NCBI GenBank assembly: GCA_944326265.1
Contig: CALVDE010000018.1
Location: 1 to 64,000, forward strand
DNA: 64,000 nucleotides
Origin: an uncultured Bacteroidales bacterium
Lineage (GTDB): Bacteria > Bacteroidota > Bacteroidia > Bacteroidales > UBA932
Direction: 5' to 3'
Part shown: positions 52,252 to 61,719 of the stretch, one piece after another
Layout: each line of letters opens with the position of its first letter
How positions within the stretch are numbered: position 1 is the first letter of the stretch
Program-made: the position numbers and the translations under genes
Notes under the pieces: model-generated
What the model was told of the DNA's origin: nothing
Databases searched by the model: none
Seen by the model: the letters and a program-made list of their open reading frames with translations, nothing else

Positions 52252-53571
52252 ATGAAAAGATTTTTTCAAACAATCAAGAATATCTTCAAGATTGAGGAGC
52301 TCAGGAAGAGGTTGGGTTACACCTTCCTCCTCCTGCTCGTCTATCGTCTGGGCAGCTTCGTGGTAGTGCCGGGAATCGATCCTACCATGCTCCAGAACCT
52401 TGAGGCGCAGGCCTCGACAGGACTCCTCAGTCTGTTGGATATGTTCTCCGGCGGCGCTTTCGGCAACGCTTCCATCTTCGCGCTGGGAGTGATGCCGTAC
52501 ATCTCCGCATCCATCGTCATCCAGCTTCTGGGTGTGATGGTCCCCTACTTCCAGAAGATGCAGAGGGAGGGGGAGAGCGGACGTAGAAAAATGAACCAGT
52601 GGACACGCTATCTGACAATTGTAATCCTTCTGCTTCAAGGACCTGCGTACATTACCAACCTTCACGCACAATTGCCTCCGGAAGCGTTCTTAGTGCAGGG
52701 TTTCGGATTCAACATCTTCGCCACGATCGTGCTGATGGCCGGAACGATGTTCGTGATGTGGCTCGGCGAGCGTATTACCGACAGGGGTATCGGTAACGGT
52801 ATCTCCCTGATCATTATGGTCGGTATCATCGCCCGTCTGCCTTTCGCGCTCTTCGCTGAAGCCGCACAGAGATTCAGCCAGACCAATGGAGGTCCCCTCA
52901 TGTTCCTCATTGAGATAGTGATTCTCTTCCTCGTCTTCATCGCCACCATCGCTCTCGTGCAGGGACAGCGCAAGGTGCCCGTGCAGTACGCGAAGAGGGT
53001 GGTCGGAAACCGTCAGTACGGTGGAGTCCGTCAGTATATACCTCTGAAAATAAACGCGGCCGGCGTAATGCCGATTATTTTCGCACAGGCCCTGATGATG
53101 TTCCCGCTCCTGCTCGCGCGTTTCGATGCCTCGCAGGGACTTGCGGCTACACTCAGCGACTATACCGGATTCTGGTATAATGCCATCTTTGCAGTCCTCG
53201 TGATAGTGTTCACTTACTTCTACACCGCAGTAACAGTGAACCCCAACATGATGGCCGAGGAGATGAAGAAGAACGGCGGTTTTATTCCCGGAGTGAAGCC
53301 CGGAAAGAAGACTGTCGACTACCTCGATGCAATCATGTCGCGTATCACCCTGCCCGGATCATTCTTCCTGGCTATCGTGGCGATACTTCCGGCATTTGCG
53401 ATGATGTTCGGGATAAACAACCAGTTCTCCCAGTTCTACGGCGGAACATCGCTGCTTATCCTTGTAGGCGTGGTGCTTGACACCCTGCAGCAGATCGAAT
53501 CGCATCTGCTCATGAGGCACTACGACGGTTTGATGAAGACCGGACGTCTTAAAGGCCGTTCGGGAATGTAA
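52252..53571 (+). CDS. secY: Preprotein translocase subunit SecY
   Basis: This 439-aa core channel of the Sec translocon has ten predicted transmembrane helices. Landmarks are FVVVPGIDP, GGAFGNASIFALGVMPYISASIVIQLL (helix 2 plug region), VMWLGERITDRGIGNGISLIIM, and the cytoplasmic loop VQGQRKVPVQYAKRVVG that contacts SecA or the ribosome. All signal-peptide proteins in this window depend on it. Confidence 0.98.
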   Translation: MKRFFQTIKNIFKIEELRKRLGYTFLLLLVYRLGSFVVVPGIDPTMLQNLEAQASTGLLSLLDMFSGGAFGNASIFALGVMPYISASIVIQLLGVMVPYFQKMQREGESGRRKMNQWTRYLTIVILLLQGPAYITNLHAQLPPEAFLVQGFGFNIFATIVLMAGTMFVMWLGERITDRGIGNGISLIIMVGIIARLPFALFAEAAQRFSQTNGGPLMFLIEIVILFLVFIATIALVQGQRKVPVQYAKRVVGNRQYGGVRQYIPLKINAAGVMPIIFAQALMMFPLLLARFDASQGLAATLSDYTGFWYNAIFAVLVIVFTYFYTAVTVNPNMMAEEMKKNGGFIPGVKPGKKTVDYLDAIMSRITLPGSFFLAIVAILPAFAMMFGINNQFSQFYGGTSLLILVGVVLDTLQQIESHLLMRHYDGLMKTGRLKGRSGM

Positions 53572-53592
53572 TTCTCAGAAAGTTCTTTGAGT

Positions 53593-54366
53593 ATGATAAG
53601 AATAAAATCCGAAGAAGAAATCGAGATTCTCAGAGAGAATGCGATCCTCGTCTCCAAGACGTTGGCGGAAGTCGGCAGGCACGTTGCTCCCGGTGTCACC
53701 ACCATGCAGCTTGACAAGATCGCCGAGACTTTCATCCGTGACAACGGAGCGGAGCCGGGCTTCTTGGGATACGGCGGCTTCCCCTACACTCTCTGTCTGT
53801 CCGTCAACGATGTCGTGGTCCACGGATTTCCGTCGGACTACAAGCTCCGCGAGGGCGACATAGTGTCCGTGGACTGCGGGACTATATACAAAGGCTACTA
53901 CGGTGACTCCGCGTACACCTTTCCTGTCGGAGAGGTGGACGAGGAGACCGCGACTCTCCTGAGAGTCACCAGGGAGTCTCTGTATCGCGGCATAGAGAAA
54001 GCAGTCGCAGGCAACAGGATAGGGGACATCGGCCATGCCATCCAGTCATATACCGAGAGTTTCGGATTCTCGGTGGTCCGCGAGATGGTAGGACACGGAA
54101 TCGGAAAGGACATGCACGAGCATCCCGAGGTTCCGAACTACGGCAAGGCGGGCACCGGAAAGAAGCTCCTCAAGGGTATGACGATATGCATCGAGCCGAT
54201 GATCAATGCCGGAGGCAAGGCTATCTACCTCCACGAGAACGGATGGGCTGTCAGCACCTGTGACAAGAAGAAGTCAGCCCACTTCGAGCTCACGGTCGCC
54301 GTCGGGGACGAAAAGGCCGATATTCTGTCTACTTTTGACTTTATAGAAGGTAAGAGACAATATTAA
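53593..54366 (+). CDS. map: Methionine aminopeptidase, type I
   Basis: This ~257-aa enzyme removes N-terminal Met. The metal ligands are in [19 protein letters not shown] (two Asp), [11 protein letters not shown] (His), TICIEPMIN (Glu) and HFELTVAV (Glu). ATG 53593 is preferred over TTG 53587. secY-map-infA-rpmJ is a usual order. Confidence 0.96.
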   Translation: MIRIKSEEEIEILRENAILVSKTLAEVGRHVAPGVTTMQLDKIAETFIRDNGAEPGFLGYGGFPYTLCLSVNDVVVHGFPSDYKLREGDIVSVDCGTIYKGYYGDSAYTFPVGEVDEETATLLRVTRESLYRGIEKAVAGNRIGDIGHAIQSYTESFGFSVVREMVGHGIGKDMHEHPEVPNYGKAGTGKKLLKGMTICIEPMINAGGKAIYLHENGWAVSTCDKKKSAHFELTVAVGDEKADILSTFDFIEGKRQY

Positions 54367-54386
54367 GTTGTAAGAGACAAGTACTT

Positions 54387-54605
54387 ATGCCCAAACAAGC
54401 TGCTATAGAAAAAGACGGCACTATAATCGAGGCCCTTTCCAACGCCATGTTCCGCGTGGAGCTGGACAACGGTCATGTGATTATAGCACACATCTCCGGC
54501 AAGATGCGCATGCACTACATCCGTATCCTGCCCGGTGACAAGGTCAGAGTAGAGATGTCCCCTTATGATTTATCAAAAGGAAGAATTTCTTTCAGGTACA
54601 AATAA
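54387..54605 (+). CDS. infA: Translation initiation factor IF-1
   Basis: This 72-aa S1/OB-fold protein reads [20 protein letters not shown] followed by [46 protein letters not shown]. It binds the 30S A site during initiation. Length and sequence are canonical. Confidence 0.98.
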   Translation: MPKQAAIEKDGTIIEALSNAMFRVELDNGHVIIAHISGKMRMHYIRILPGDKVRVEMSPYDLSKGRISFRYK

Positions 54606-54617
54606 AAATTTACGACA

Positions 54618-54734
54618 ATGAAAGTTAAAGCATCCATCAAGAAGCGCAGCGAGGATTGCAAAATAGTAAAGCGCAAAGGTCGCCTTTATATCATCTGCAA
54701 GAAGAACCCCAAGTTCAAGATGCGCCAGGGATAA
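54618..54734 (+). CDS. rpmJ: 50S ribosomal protein L36
   Basis: This is a 38-codon gene: [20 protein letters not shown], then [18 protein letters not shown]. It matches L36 in length and pattern. Of the four zinc ligands seen in other phyla, only Cys14 is at its usual place; Cys27 is extra, so zinc binding is doubtful. It sits 12 bp after infA and before rpsM, as expected. Confidence 0.95.
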   Translation: MKVKASIKKRSEDCKIVKRKGRLYIICKKNPKFKMRQG

Positions 54735-54770
54735 CAAATGTGTAACAAATTAAAAAAGTAATATAGTAAT

Positions 54771-55148
54771 ATGGCACGTATAGCCGGTGTAGATTTACCT
54801 AAAAACAAAAGAGGAGAGATAGGGCTTACCTATATCTACGGTATCGGTCGCAGCTCGGCCAGAAAGATACTCACCGATTGCGGTATCGACTTCGACACCA
54901 AGGTGAGTGACTGGAACGACGACCAGATCGCAGCGATAAGGGCCACTATCGCAGAACACTACAAGATCGAGGGTGAACTCCGTTCATCCGTTCAGCTCAA
55001 CATCAAGCGTCTGATGGATATCGGATGCTACAGAGGAATCCGTCACCGTATCGGACTCCCCGTGCGCGGACAGAGCACCAAGAACAATGCCCGTACACGT
55101 AAGGGTAAGAAGAAGACGGTGGCCAACAAGAAGAAAGCAACCAAGTAA
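54771..55148 (+). CDS. rpsM: 30S ribosomal protein S13
   Basis: This 125-aa head protein contacts the P-site tRNA and L5. [26 protein letters not shown] is the start, and [32 protein letters not shown] is the basic tail. Confidence 0.98.
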   Translation: MARIAGVDLPKNKRGEIGLTYIYGIGRSSARKILTDCGIDFDTKVSDWNDDQIAAIRATIAEHYKIEGELRSSVQLNIKRLMDIGCYRGIRHRIGLPVRGQSTKNNARTRKGKKKTVANKKKATK

Positions 55149-55161
55149 CAGTTAACGGATT

Positions 55162-55554
55162 ATGGCAAAGAAAACAGGAACAACGAATAAGAAGAGAGTC
55201 GTAAAGGTCGATGCATACGGAGAAGCGCACATCTCCTCGACTTTCAACAATGTGATCGTAACCATGACCAACAGCATGGGTCAGGTTATCAGTTGGTCTT
55301 CGGCCGGCAAGATGGGATTCCGAGGTTCCAAGAAGAACACTCCCTATGCCGCGCAGGTAGCTGCCGCAGACGCTGCCAAGGTTGCTTACGACCTGGGTCT
55401 GCGTAAGATCAAGGCATACGTCAAAGGTCCCGGCGCGGGCCGCGAGTCTGCGATCCGCACCATCCACGGCACAGGCATTGAGGTTACCGAGATTGTCGAT
55501 GTGACACCCCTTCCTCACAACGGATGCCGTCCCAAAGGACGCCGTAAGGTATAA
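55162..55554 (+). CDS. rpsK: 30S ribosomal protein S11
   Basis: This 130-aa platform protein has [43 protein letters not shown], and it ends with [18 protein letters not shown]. Both are canonical. Confidence 0.98.
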   Translation: MAKKTGTTNKKRVVKVDAYGEAHISSTFNNVIVTMTNSMGQVISWSSAGKMGFRGSKKNTPYAAQVAAADAAKVAYDLGLRKIKAYVKGPGAGRESAIRTIHGTGIEVTEIVDVTPLPHNGCRPKGRRKV

Positions 55555-55587
55555 TTTTGTTTAACAGGTTTTTAAAAGTATCAGATT

Positions 55588-56190
55588 ATGGCAAGATATA
55601 CAGGACCTACCACCAAGATAGCCCGTAAGTTCGGTGAACCGATCTACGGTCCGGACAAATATTTTGAGAAGAAGAACTACCCTCCGGGACAGCACGGACT
55701 GGCCAAGAAGCGCAAGAAGATCTCCGAGTACGGCAACCAGCTCAAGGAGAAACAGAAAGTGAAATACACCTACGGTGTCCTCGAGAGACAGTTCCGCAAC
55801 ACATACGCCAAGGCCCGCAGGATGCAGGGACGTACAGGTGAGAATCTGCTGATGCTCCTTGAGTCCCGTCTGGACAACATCGTATACCGCATGGGCATCG
55901 CTCCCACACGTGCGGCTGCACGCCAGCTCGTGTCGCACTGCCACATCGTACTCAACGGAGATGTCTGCAACGTGCCTTCCACCATCGTGAAGCCCGGCCA
56001 GACCGTCGGTGTCCGCGAGAGGTCCAAGAGCCTCGAGGTGATACAGAACAGCGTGGCCGACACCTGCAAGTACGCATGGATCGAGTGGAACCGCGCCGAC
56101 CTTACCGGCAAGTTCCTCAATCTCCCCGAGAGAACTGAGATACCTGAGAATATCAACGAGCAGCTGATCGTCGAACTGTACTCCAAATAA
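55588..56190 (+). CDS. rpsD: 30S ribosomal protein S4
   Basis: This 200-aa primary assembly protein has the S4 RNA-binding domain at about residues 90-150 ([41 protein letters not shown]). Many S4 proteins regulate the alpha operon by binding its own mRNA; no site was identified here. Confidence 0.98.
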   Translation: MARYTGPTTKIARKFGEPIYGPDKYFEKKNYPPGQHGLAKKRKKISEYGNQLKEKQKVKYTYGVLERQFRNTYAKARRMQGRTGENLLMLLESRLDNIVYRMGIAPTRAAARQLVSHCHIVLNGDVCNVPSTIVKPGQTVGVRERSKSLEVIQNSVADTCKYAWIEWNRADLTGKFLNLPERTEIPENINEQLIVELYSK

Positions 56191-56201
56191 TAACTGACGT
56201 C

Positions 56202-57230
56202 ATGGCAATTTTAGCATTTCAGAAACCGGACAAAGTCATAATGCTCGAATCTACCGATACATTCGGAAAATTCGAGTTCCGCCCGCTGGAACCCGGATAC
56301 GGGATTACAATAGGCAATGCCCTGCGCAGGGTCCTGTTGTCCTCGTTGGAGGGATTTGCCATCACATCCGTAAGGATCGAAGGGGTAAGTCATGAGTTTG
56401 ACACTATCCCCGGAGTCATAGAGAGTGTAGTAGACATCATTCTGAATCTCAAGCAGGTACGTTTCAAGAGAGAGGTCAGGGAGGAGGAAGCTGAGACCGT
56501 CAGCTTCACCGTGACCGGCAAGCAGGAGTTCACCGCTGAGGACATCTCCAGGAACCTCTGCAACTTCTCCGTTCTCAACCCCGGTCTGCATATATGCTCC
56601 ATGGAGCCTACAGTGAAGCTCGTCGTAGAGCTGCGCATAGGCAAGGGACGCGGATATGTGCCTTCGGACGAGAACAAGGTGGAGTCCGCTCCCCTGGGCA
56701 CTATTCCCATCGACTCGATCTTCACCCCCATCAAGAACGTCAACTACTCGGTGGAGGACTACCGTGTCGAGCAGAAAACCGACTACGACAAGCTCAACCT
56801 CGAGATAACGACTGACGGCTCGATTCATCCCAAGGATGCCCTGACAGAGGCAGCCAAGATTCTCATCTACCACTTCATGCTTTTCTCCGACGAGAAGATC
56901 TCCTTGGAGACACCTCCCGAGAAGAGCGCACCCGAGGCACTTGACGAGGAGGCTCTGCGCATGAGGCATCTGCTGCTGACCAAGCTCTCTGACATGGAAC
57001 TCTCCGTGAGGGCTCTCAACTGTCTGAAGGCAGCCAACATCGAGACATTCGCCGACTTGGTTTCACACCAGAGGTCCGAGCTCATCCGCTTCAGGAACTT
57101 CGGTAAGAAGTCCATGAACGAGATAGACGTTCTCATGGACCGTGTGAAGCTCAACTTCGGCATGGATGTCACCAAGTACAATATTGAAGTTAAAAAGAAA
57201 ACAGAAGTAGAAAACAATGAGGCACAATAG
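56202..57230 (+). CDS. rpoA: RNA polymerase subunit alpha
   Basis: This 342-aa protein has the N-terminal dimerisation domain ([31 protein letters not shown]) and a C-terminal DNA-binding domain ([48 protein letters not shown]) joined by a linker. It overlaps rplQ by 14 bp. Confidence 0.98.
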   Translation: MAILAFQKPDKVIMLESTDTFGKFEFRPLEPGYGITIGNALRRVLLSSLEGFAITSVRIEGVSHEFDTIPGVIESVVDIILNLKQVRFKREVREEEAETVSFTVTGKQEFTAEDISRNLCNFSVLNPGLHICSMEPTVKLVVELRIGKGRGYVPSDENKVESAPLGTIPIDSIFTPIKNVNYSVEDYRVEQKTDYDKLNLEITTDGSIHPKDALTEAAKILIYHFMLFSDEKISLETPPEKSAPEALDEEALRMRHLLLTKLSDMELSVRALNCLKAANIETFADLVSHQRSELIRFRNFGKKSMNEIDVLMDRVKLNFGMDVTKYNIEVKKKTEVENNEAQ

Positions 57231-57696
57231 GACAATCAATCATTTAGGACGCAAGAGCGGTCACCGCAAGTCGATGCTCGCCAACATGGCCTGCTCGCTG
57301 ATCCTCCACAAGAGGATTGAGACCACAGTGGCCAAGGCCAAGGCTCTCAGAGTGTATGTAGAGCCCCTGATCACCAAGTCAAAGGACGACTCCACCCACT
57401 CCCGCCGTACTGTCTTCGCTTACCTGAAGCAGAAGGAGGCCGTGACCGAGCTCTTCCGCAACGTGGCTCCCAGGATCGCTGACCGTCCCGGCGGATACAC
57501 CCGTATCATCAAGACCGGTTTCCGTCAGGGTGACGCAGCCGATATGGCATTTATCGAACTTGTTGACTTCAACGATGCAACGAATTCGGTAAAAGATGCA
57601 TCTAATAAGAAGACCGCGACAAGACGCAGCCGCAAGAAGGCGGCTCCTGCTGCGGCTCCCAAGGAGACAGAGAGCACAGAGCCCAAGGCCGAGTAA
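57217..57696 (+). CDS. rplQ: 50S ribosomal protein L17
   Basis: This 159-aa exit-tunnel protein starts [20 protein letters not shown], with the core through about residue 120 and an Ala/Lys/Glu-rich C-terminal extension ([18 protein letters not shown]). Such tails are common in Bacteroidetes L17. It is the last gene of the operon. Confidence 0.97.
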   Translation: MRHNRTINHLGRKSGHRKSMLANMACSLILHKRIETTVAKAKALRVYVEPLITKSKDDSTHSRRTVFAYLKQKEAVTELFRNVAPRIADRPGGYTRIIKTGFRQGDAADMAFIELVDFNDATNSVKDASNKKTATRRSRKKAAPAAAPKETESTEPKAE

Positions 57697-57724
57697 TTCC
57701 GCTCAGGGCATACACTGATAGAAG

Positions 57725-57762
57725 AGGAGGATGGGAAAAGTTATAATCTGTCCTCCTTTTTT
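57725..57762 (+). terminator. Intrinsic terminator of the ribosomal operon
   Basis: AGGAGGA near 57725-57731 pairs with TCCTCCT at 57751-57757, followed by a T-tract to 57762. It stands about 30 bp after the rplQ stop. Confidence 0.8.
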
Positions 57763-57792
57763 GATTTTGGAAAACGAATTTTATTATATTTG
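57760..57792 (+). promoter_or_regulatory. Promoter of the FN3 lipoprotein gene
   Basis: TTTG at 57760-57763, a 21-nt spacer and TATATTTG at 57785-57792 fit the Bacteroidetes consensus. The leader to ATG 57827 is about 30 nt. Confidence 0.65.
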
Positions 57793-57826
57793 TGAAAATT
57801 TTTAAAACTTTTTAATAATTTTACTT

Positions 57827-58930
57827 ATGAGAAAAATCCTTTATTTTGCCGGTATGGCCCTTATGGCTACCTTGGCGCTTGCTTCTTGCAAAGATGACAA
57901 TGGAAAAGATGATGGAAACGGTGGCGGCGGAGCCCAGAAACTTGCTGTTCCCCAGCTTGTACTGTCTGATACCACAGAGACATCTGTGACCGTTTCATGG
58001 GGTGCAATAGAGAACGCAGCTACCTACACTTATGTTTTCAACAACGGTGAGGAGGCATCTACAGCCGAGACATCCTTCATCATGGAGACCCCCGAGGCCG
58101 GTGAGTACACATTCCGTGTAAAGGCCGTTCCCGCTGAGGGTAGCGAGGAATATACTGATTCTCAGTGGTCCTCGACTATAACGTATGTATTCAAGGGATC
58201 TGTTGTAGCACCTACAGAAGGACTTTCCAAATGGTTTGGTACATACACCCTGACATCTACCGCAACAGCTATAATGGGTGTTTCTGATGATGGTTCTTCG
58301 TTGGAACCCGGATATGAGCCTACTCCTCTAACACGTGAGATTACTATTATGCCTTACGAGTATGATGACTCTGTTGCTTTGGTACTTGGTCTTACGGAGC
58401 TGGTTCTGCAGGATCAGGATGGCAACCAGATGCCAGGTTTCCATTATGCAAGACTTCTGCCTTCAGGTGAACTTTCAATCAGGGCTGATTATGATCCTAT
58501 GGGCAAGGGAGCTGACGGTATGTATTGTATAGCTGCACTGACATTCCAGGACGGTAGCACTGCTTACGCTTATGCTGCTGCTATTATAGATATGATGAAT
58601 CTCTCATTCGTAGGCGAAATGGATTATTCGTTTGTATTGATTGAAGAAAATGGAGAGATAGTAGGTCTGCCTGTGTCCGGAACACTGAGTAGTGGTGATC
58701 CGTATACAGTTCAGGCTACGGATATTTTTGCGTTTGATGACTCAGGAGCGGCCTCTGTTCTTGTAGCACCTACAGAGCTTCCCGGAGGGGAATGGTCTTT
58801 GGTTAAAACTTCTGATGAGTATTCTGTCAATGCGTTCTCTCGTAATGTGATGAATGTGGGTCCTGCCGTATTCGGTTATTATGAGATGATTGAGGTGGGT
58901 ACAGTCGCAGATGTCAATTTCAGACGTTAA
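57827..58930 (+). CDS. Surface lipoprotein with fibronectin type III domain
   Basis: This 367-aa protein has the lipobox LALASCKDDN (Cys22). The KDD directly after Cys matches the Bacteroidetes lipoprotein export signal for surface display. A Gly/Asp-rich linker leads to a fibronectin type III domain (~38-125, with TETSVTVSWGAIENAATYTYVF and YTFRVKAVPA). The C-terminal ~230 residues are beta-rich with a LSKWFGTYTLTSTATAIMG segment that resembles the modules of the BACON lipoproteins. The DNA is richer in A and T than the flanking ribosomal genes. A ligand is not predicted. Confidence 0.78.
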   Translation: MRKILYFAGMALMATLALASCKDDNGKDDGNGGGGAQKLAVPQLVLSDTTETSVTVSWGAIENAATYTYVFNNGEEASTAETSFIMETPEAGEYTFRVKAVPAEGSEEYTDSQWSSTITYVFKGSVVAPTEGLSKWFGTYTLTSTATAIMGVSDDGSSLEPGYEPTPLTREITIMPYEYDDSVALVLGLTELVLQDQDGNQMPGFHYARLLPSGELSIRADYDPMGKGADGMYCIAALTFQDGSTAYAYAAAIIDMMNLSFVGEMDYSFVLIEENGEIVGLPVSGTLSSGDPYTVQATDIFAFDDSGAASVLVAPTELPGGEWSLVKTSDEYSVNAFSRNVMNVGPAVFGYYEMIEVGTVADVNFRR

Positions 58931-58954
58931 TCAATATTTAACAATAGTAATAAA

Positions 58955-58987
58955 GGGAGCAGTCCAGGCGGCTGCTCTCTTTTTTTG
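58955..58987 (+). terminator. Intrinsic terminator after the FN3 lipoprotein
   Basis: GGGAGCAG pairs with CTGCTCTC (one G-T pair) and runs into a T-tract. Confidence 0.75.
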
Positions 58988-59026
58988 TATTTTATTTGCT
59001 TTTCTTAGAGATATTGCCCATCTTAG

Positions 59027-60661
59027 CGGTACAAACAATCCCCTTCCTCTTCTGGCCTTTCCGCTTCGGTCACTGTCTGTGACCGCGATCCGTCCTGGCC
59101 TCTTACGGACTATGCCGCCCGCCGCTCCTCCATCCTCTCGCGCGCTTCATCGCCTGCGGGAGCCGATGACTTTATCGGCAGAGCATTCGCGACCCAGTAT
59201 TATCCGCTGGAGGATGCGCGCAACGTGGGTCACAGAGTCATCGACATGGAACTATATGAGCGGGATTATCCGGGCAGAGCCGAGCCTGTCGCGCTGCTTC
59301 AGAGCCGGGCTACTTATTACTCTTTCGCCAATTTCGACAGGTATGTCCAGAAGTGCGACCTTTCCTCCAAGCTCAGTGTCAGCGGCAATCTGGACATCCT
59401 GAAAGTTTTCTCCGCCAGCGCGGATCTTGCGTTCTCGGAGATATTTTCCTGCTCGACCGAGAAGGATTACAGCACGGTTTACGGTGAGACTACCATCAGC
59501 TACTATGCCAACAAGTATGATTTCTCCCTGCCGTCCGGTCTTTATGACAGGATTATTGACGGATATCTTGATGAGGTGTTCAGGGAGTACATGTATTATT
59601 CTACGCCAGAGCAGCTGTTCAAGAATTACGGATGCTTCGTCCTGAGCAAGTATATCTCGGGTGCCAATGCCAAGGCCATATACCGGGCACATGCAATGAG
59701 GTCGTCTACGGAGTCTTTCAGGGAAAGCGAGATGGATGCCCTGATGTCGGCCAATGTGGATGTGGGCAGTCTTGTCTCCGGCGGCCTTTCCTTCGGTGCG
59801 GGCGGGGGCAGTTCTTCGGGCAGTACTATCGAGCACAACTTCTCCGAGACAGCCTTCTCTCTCTGTACCTTCGGCGGTATCCCGGTCGGAGGCAATCAGT
59901 TTACTCCGCCCAAGGATGTCAATGAGGCCTTTTTCGATCTGTCGGACTGGTGCGCTTCATTGCAGAACAGCCGGTATCATACGATCGCTGATCTGCCCGA
60001 CGGCTCTCTGATTCCTCTGTACGAGTTTATAGAGGAGGACAATCTCAGAGAGAGGTTTATGCAGATTATGGAGCGCGGCCAGGCTGGCGACGCAGACCTG
60101 ATAGAACCGTATGTAGCTGTCAGCGGGATCCCTGTAGTGGATGCGAACGGATATGCGCGGGTACATGTCACGGTGTCTTTGAGGACAAGATATGGCGAGG
60201 GATTATTGATAGGCAGGACGGTGCTGCCGTCCAGGGAAAGTCAGGATGCTTTTTCTGAATGGATAACCAGGCAGATGCGTGCACAGTTCCAGGGAATCAA
60301 GATTAAAATCGGCTACCCGTTGGTAGATCGTATGCCTGATTATGGATTTGAGGTTGCGTCTGCTGCTACTTCTGAATGTTCCGCATCCGAAGTGTCCGGA
60401 GTGTCGCCTCAGGCCGCTGCCTTCCGGCTGGATCTGAGTGAAGCTGACATCAATCTGCATGAGATGAAGCGGTATTTGGACAGGGAGTCGGGCAAGATGT
60501 ATCTGCTTTTCGACTGTCCTGACGGCAGCAAGGTGGCCTATACGATATATGATCCGTCGATTATGAATGATTACACTATTTCTAATATTGTCAAGAATAT
60601 GCCCCATGTCACGATGGATGTAGATGCTATCCGCCGCAATTACCGGCTTGTCGCCCTTTAA
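59027..60661 (+). pseudogene. MACPF-domain protein lacking a usable start and signal peptide
   Basis: The frame is open from 59027 (after a TAG) to 60661 and encodes a MACPF/CDC-type pore-forming protein: DDFIGRAFATQYYPLEDARNVGHRVIDMELY, then YYSFANFDRYVQK, and the signature-like LFKNYGCFVLSKYISGANAKAI at 59615-59680 (family Y-G-T-H-x...G). Bacteroidales MACPF proteins include secreted antibacterial toxins. No ATG, GTG or TTG precedes the conserved N-terminus in this frame; the first start, GTG 59225, falls inside the conserved region. A hydrophobic segment in another frame (FPLRSLSVTA near 59070) could be the lost signal peptide, joined by a frameshift. So the gene is probably broken, or has a sequencing indel. 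If GTG 59225 is used the product has 478 aa. Confidence 0.72.
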
Positions 60662-60735
60662 TTTCCGTAAATGCACCGATGGAAGGTCTCTCAAAGGCAT
60701 CAGGTATGTGCGCCGTGGACAGGATGCGGTTTGTT

Positions 60736-61620
60736 TTACCGGAGGGCGAAGGTGCGGAATCGCTGCCACACGGTCTCTATGGCGGCTGCTGACGGGTGGA
60801 CGAGGTCGGGGGCGTACCATGAGTAGTCGCGCAGTTCGTCGAGGACGATCTCGTAGGAGGGGAAGTAGCTGGCCCGGGGACATTCGTGCAGGAGCCGCTC
60901 GACGGCCAGGAGCAGGATGGCCTTGGATATCTGGTTGCCGTGCATTCCGTCTTTCTTGTGGCGGATAGGCGATACGGTCAGTATGAAATGCTTGTCGGGG
61001 AAGCGGCGTAGCAGGGGCACCCACAGTCCGGTGATGTCCTCGGGGCCGAGGAGTTCCCGGCGGAATTCCCGGGCCGGGTGCTTGTGGCAGTTGGAGACGA
61101 TGATGTCTCTCTCCAGGTGGCGGTAGACCCAGGCGGTGCCGAATGTGACCAGAATCCAGTGGGCTTCGGCAAAGCGTCCGGATGCCTCGGCAAGGGCCGT
61201 GTGCGCGTTGTCCAGGAACTCTTCCGGGGTTTTCCGGGCAAATGAGCCGTGGTGGAAGAAGGACACGTATCCGCCGCCGTCAGGGGCGATGGGTCTGTGA
61301 TGCGGGGCCGGACGGGCCGGGGCATTCACGGGGGCCGGATTGGTATCGCGCAGGATCACATCGTCGGCGGAGAGACTTCGCCTGCCGCTGAGGAAATCGA
61401 CGGCACGTGCTATGGATACCGGATTGTAGAGCACACCGAACGGATTGTTGCAGATCTCGTAGCCGTCCGCGGCCAGTCTTGTGCCGATCTCGGTCGAGAA
61501 GCAGGAACCCAGCGAAATGATGCCGTCACCGGGCCTTATGCCGTCTGTCAGGGGCCGGCTGTCCGCCACGGTGCGCGGCCTGTCGTCCGGTGGAGCTGCT
61601 GATATGGAAATTCGTGCCAT
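60736..61620 (-). CDS. GSCFA-domain protein
   Basis: This 294-aa cytosolic protein has the family motif ISLGSCFSTEIGTRLAADGY near residue 35, NPFGVLYNPVSIARA, LVTFGTAWVYRH, NCHKHPAREF, ILTVSPIRHKKDGMHGNQISKA and PSYEIVLDELRDYSWYAPDLVHPS. GSCFA proteins resemble SGNH hydrolases; their substrate is unknown. It converges on the MACPF gene, with 74 bp of featureless sequence between. Confidence 0.92.
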   Translation of the reverse strand: MARISISAAPPDDRPRTVADSRPLTDGIRPGDGIISLGSCFSTEIGTRLAADGYEICNNPFGVLYNPVSIARAVDFLSGRRSLSADDVILRDTNPAPVNAPARPAPHHRPIAPDGGGYVSFFHHGSFARKTPEEFLDNAHTALAEASGRFAEAHWILVTFGTAWVYRHLERDIIVSNCHKHPAREFRRELLGPEDITGLWVPLLRRFPDKHFILTVSPIRHKKDGMHGNQISKAILLLAVERLLHECPRASYFPSYEIVLDELRDYSWYAPDLVHPSAAAIETVWQRFRTFALR

Positions 61621-61687
61621 TGATTTTTGAGTTCGCGCTATTTTTCTTTGAAAAAAAAGGCAATATGTCTTATTTTACATTGCGAAA

Positions 61688-61695
61688 CAAAGATA
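61688..61695 (-). promoter_or_regulatory. Probable -7 element of the GSCFA gene
   Basis: The complement reads TATCTTTG, matching TAnnTTTG, about 68 bp upstream of the GSCFA start. No clear -33 TTTG is visible. Confidence 0.35.
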
Positions 61696-61719
61696 GCTAT
61701 AACTTAAAAATTATAAGAG

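Noticed and set aside
60203-61024. A 273-codon minus-strand frame between the MACPF and GSCFA genes
   Set aside because: It overlaps both supported genes, is Arg/His/Pro-rich and lacks any domain.
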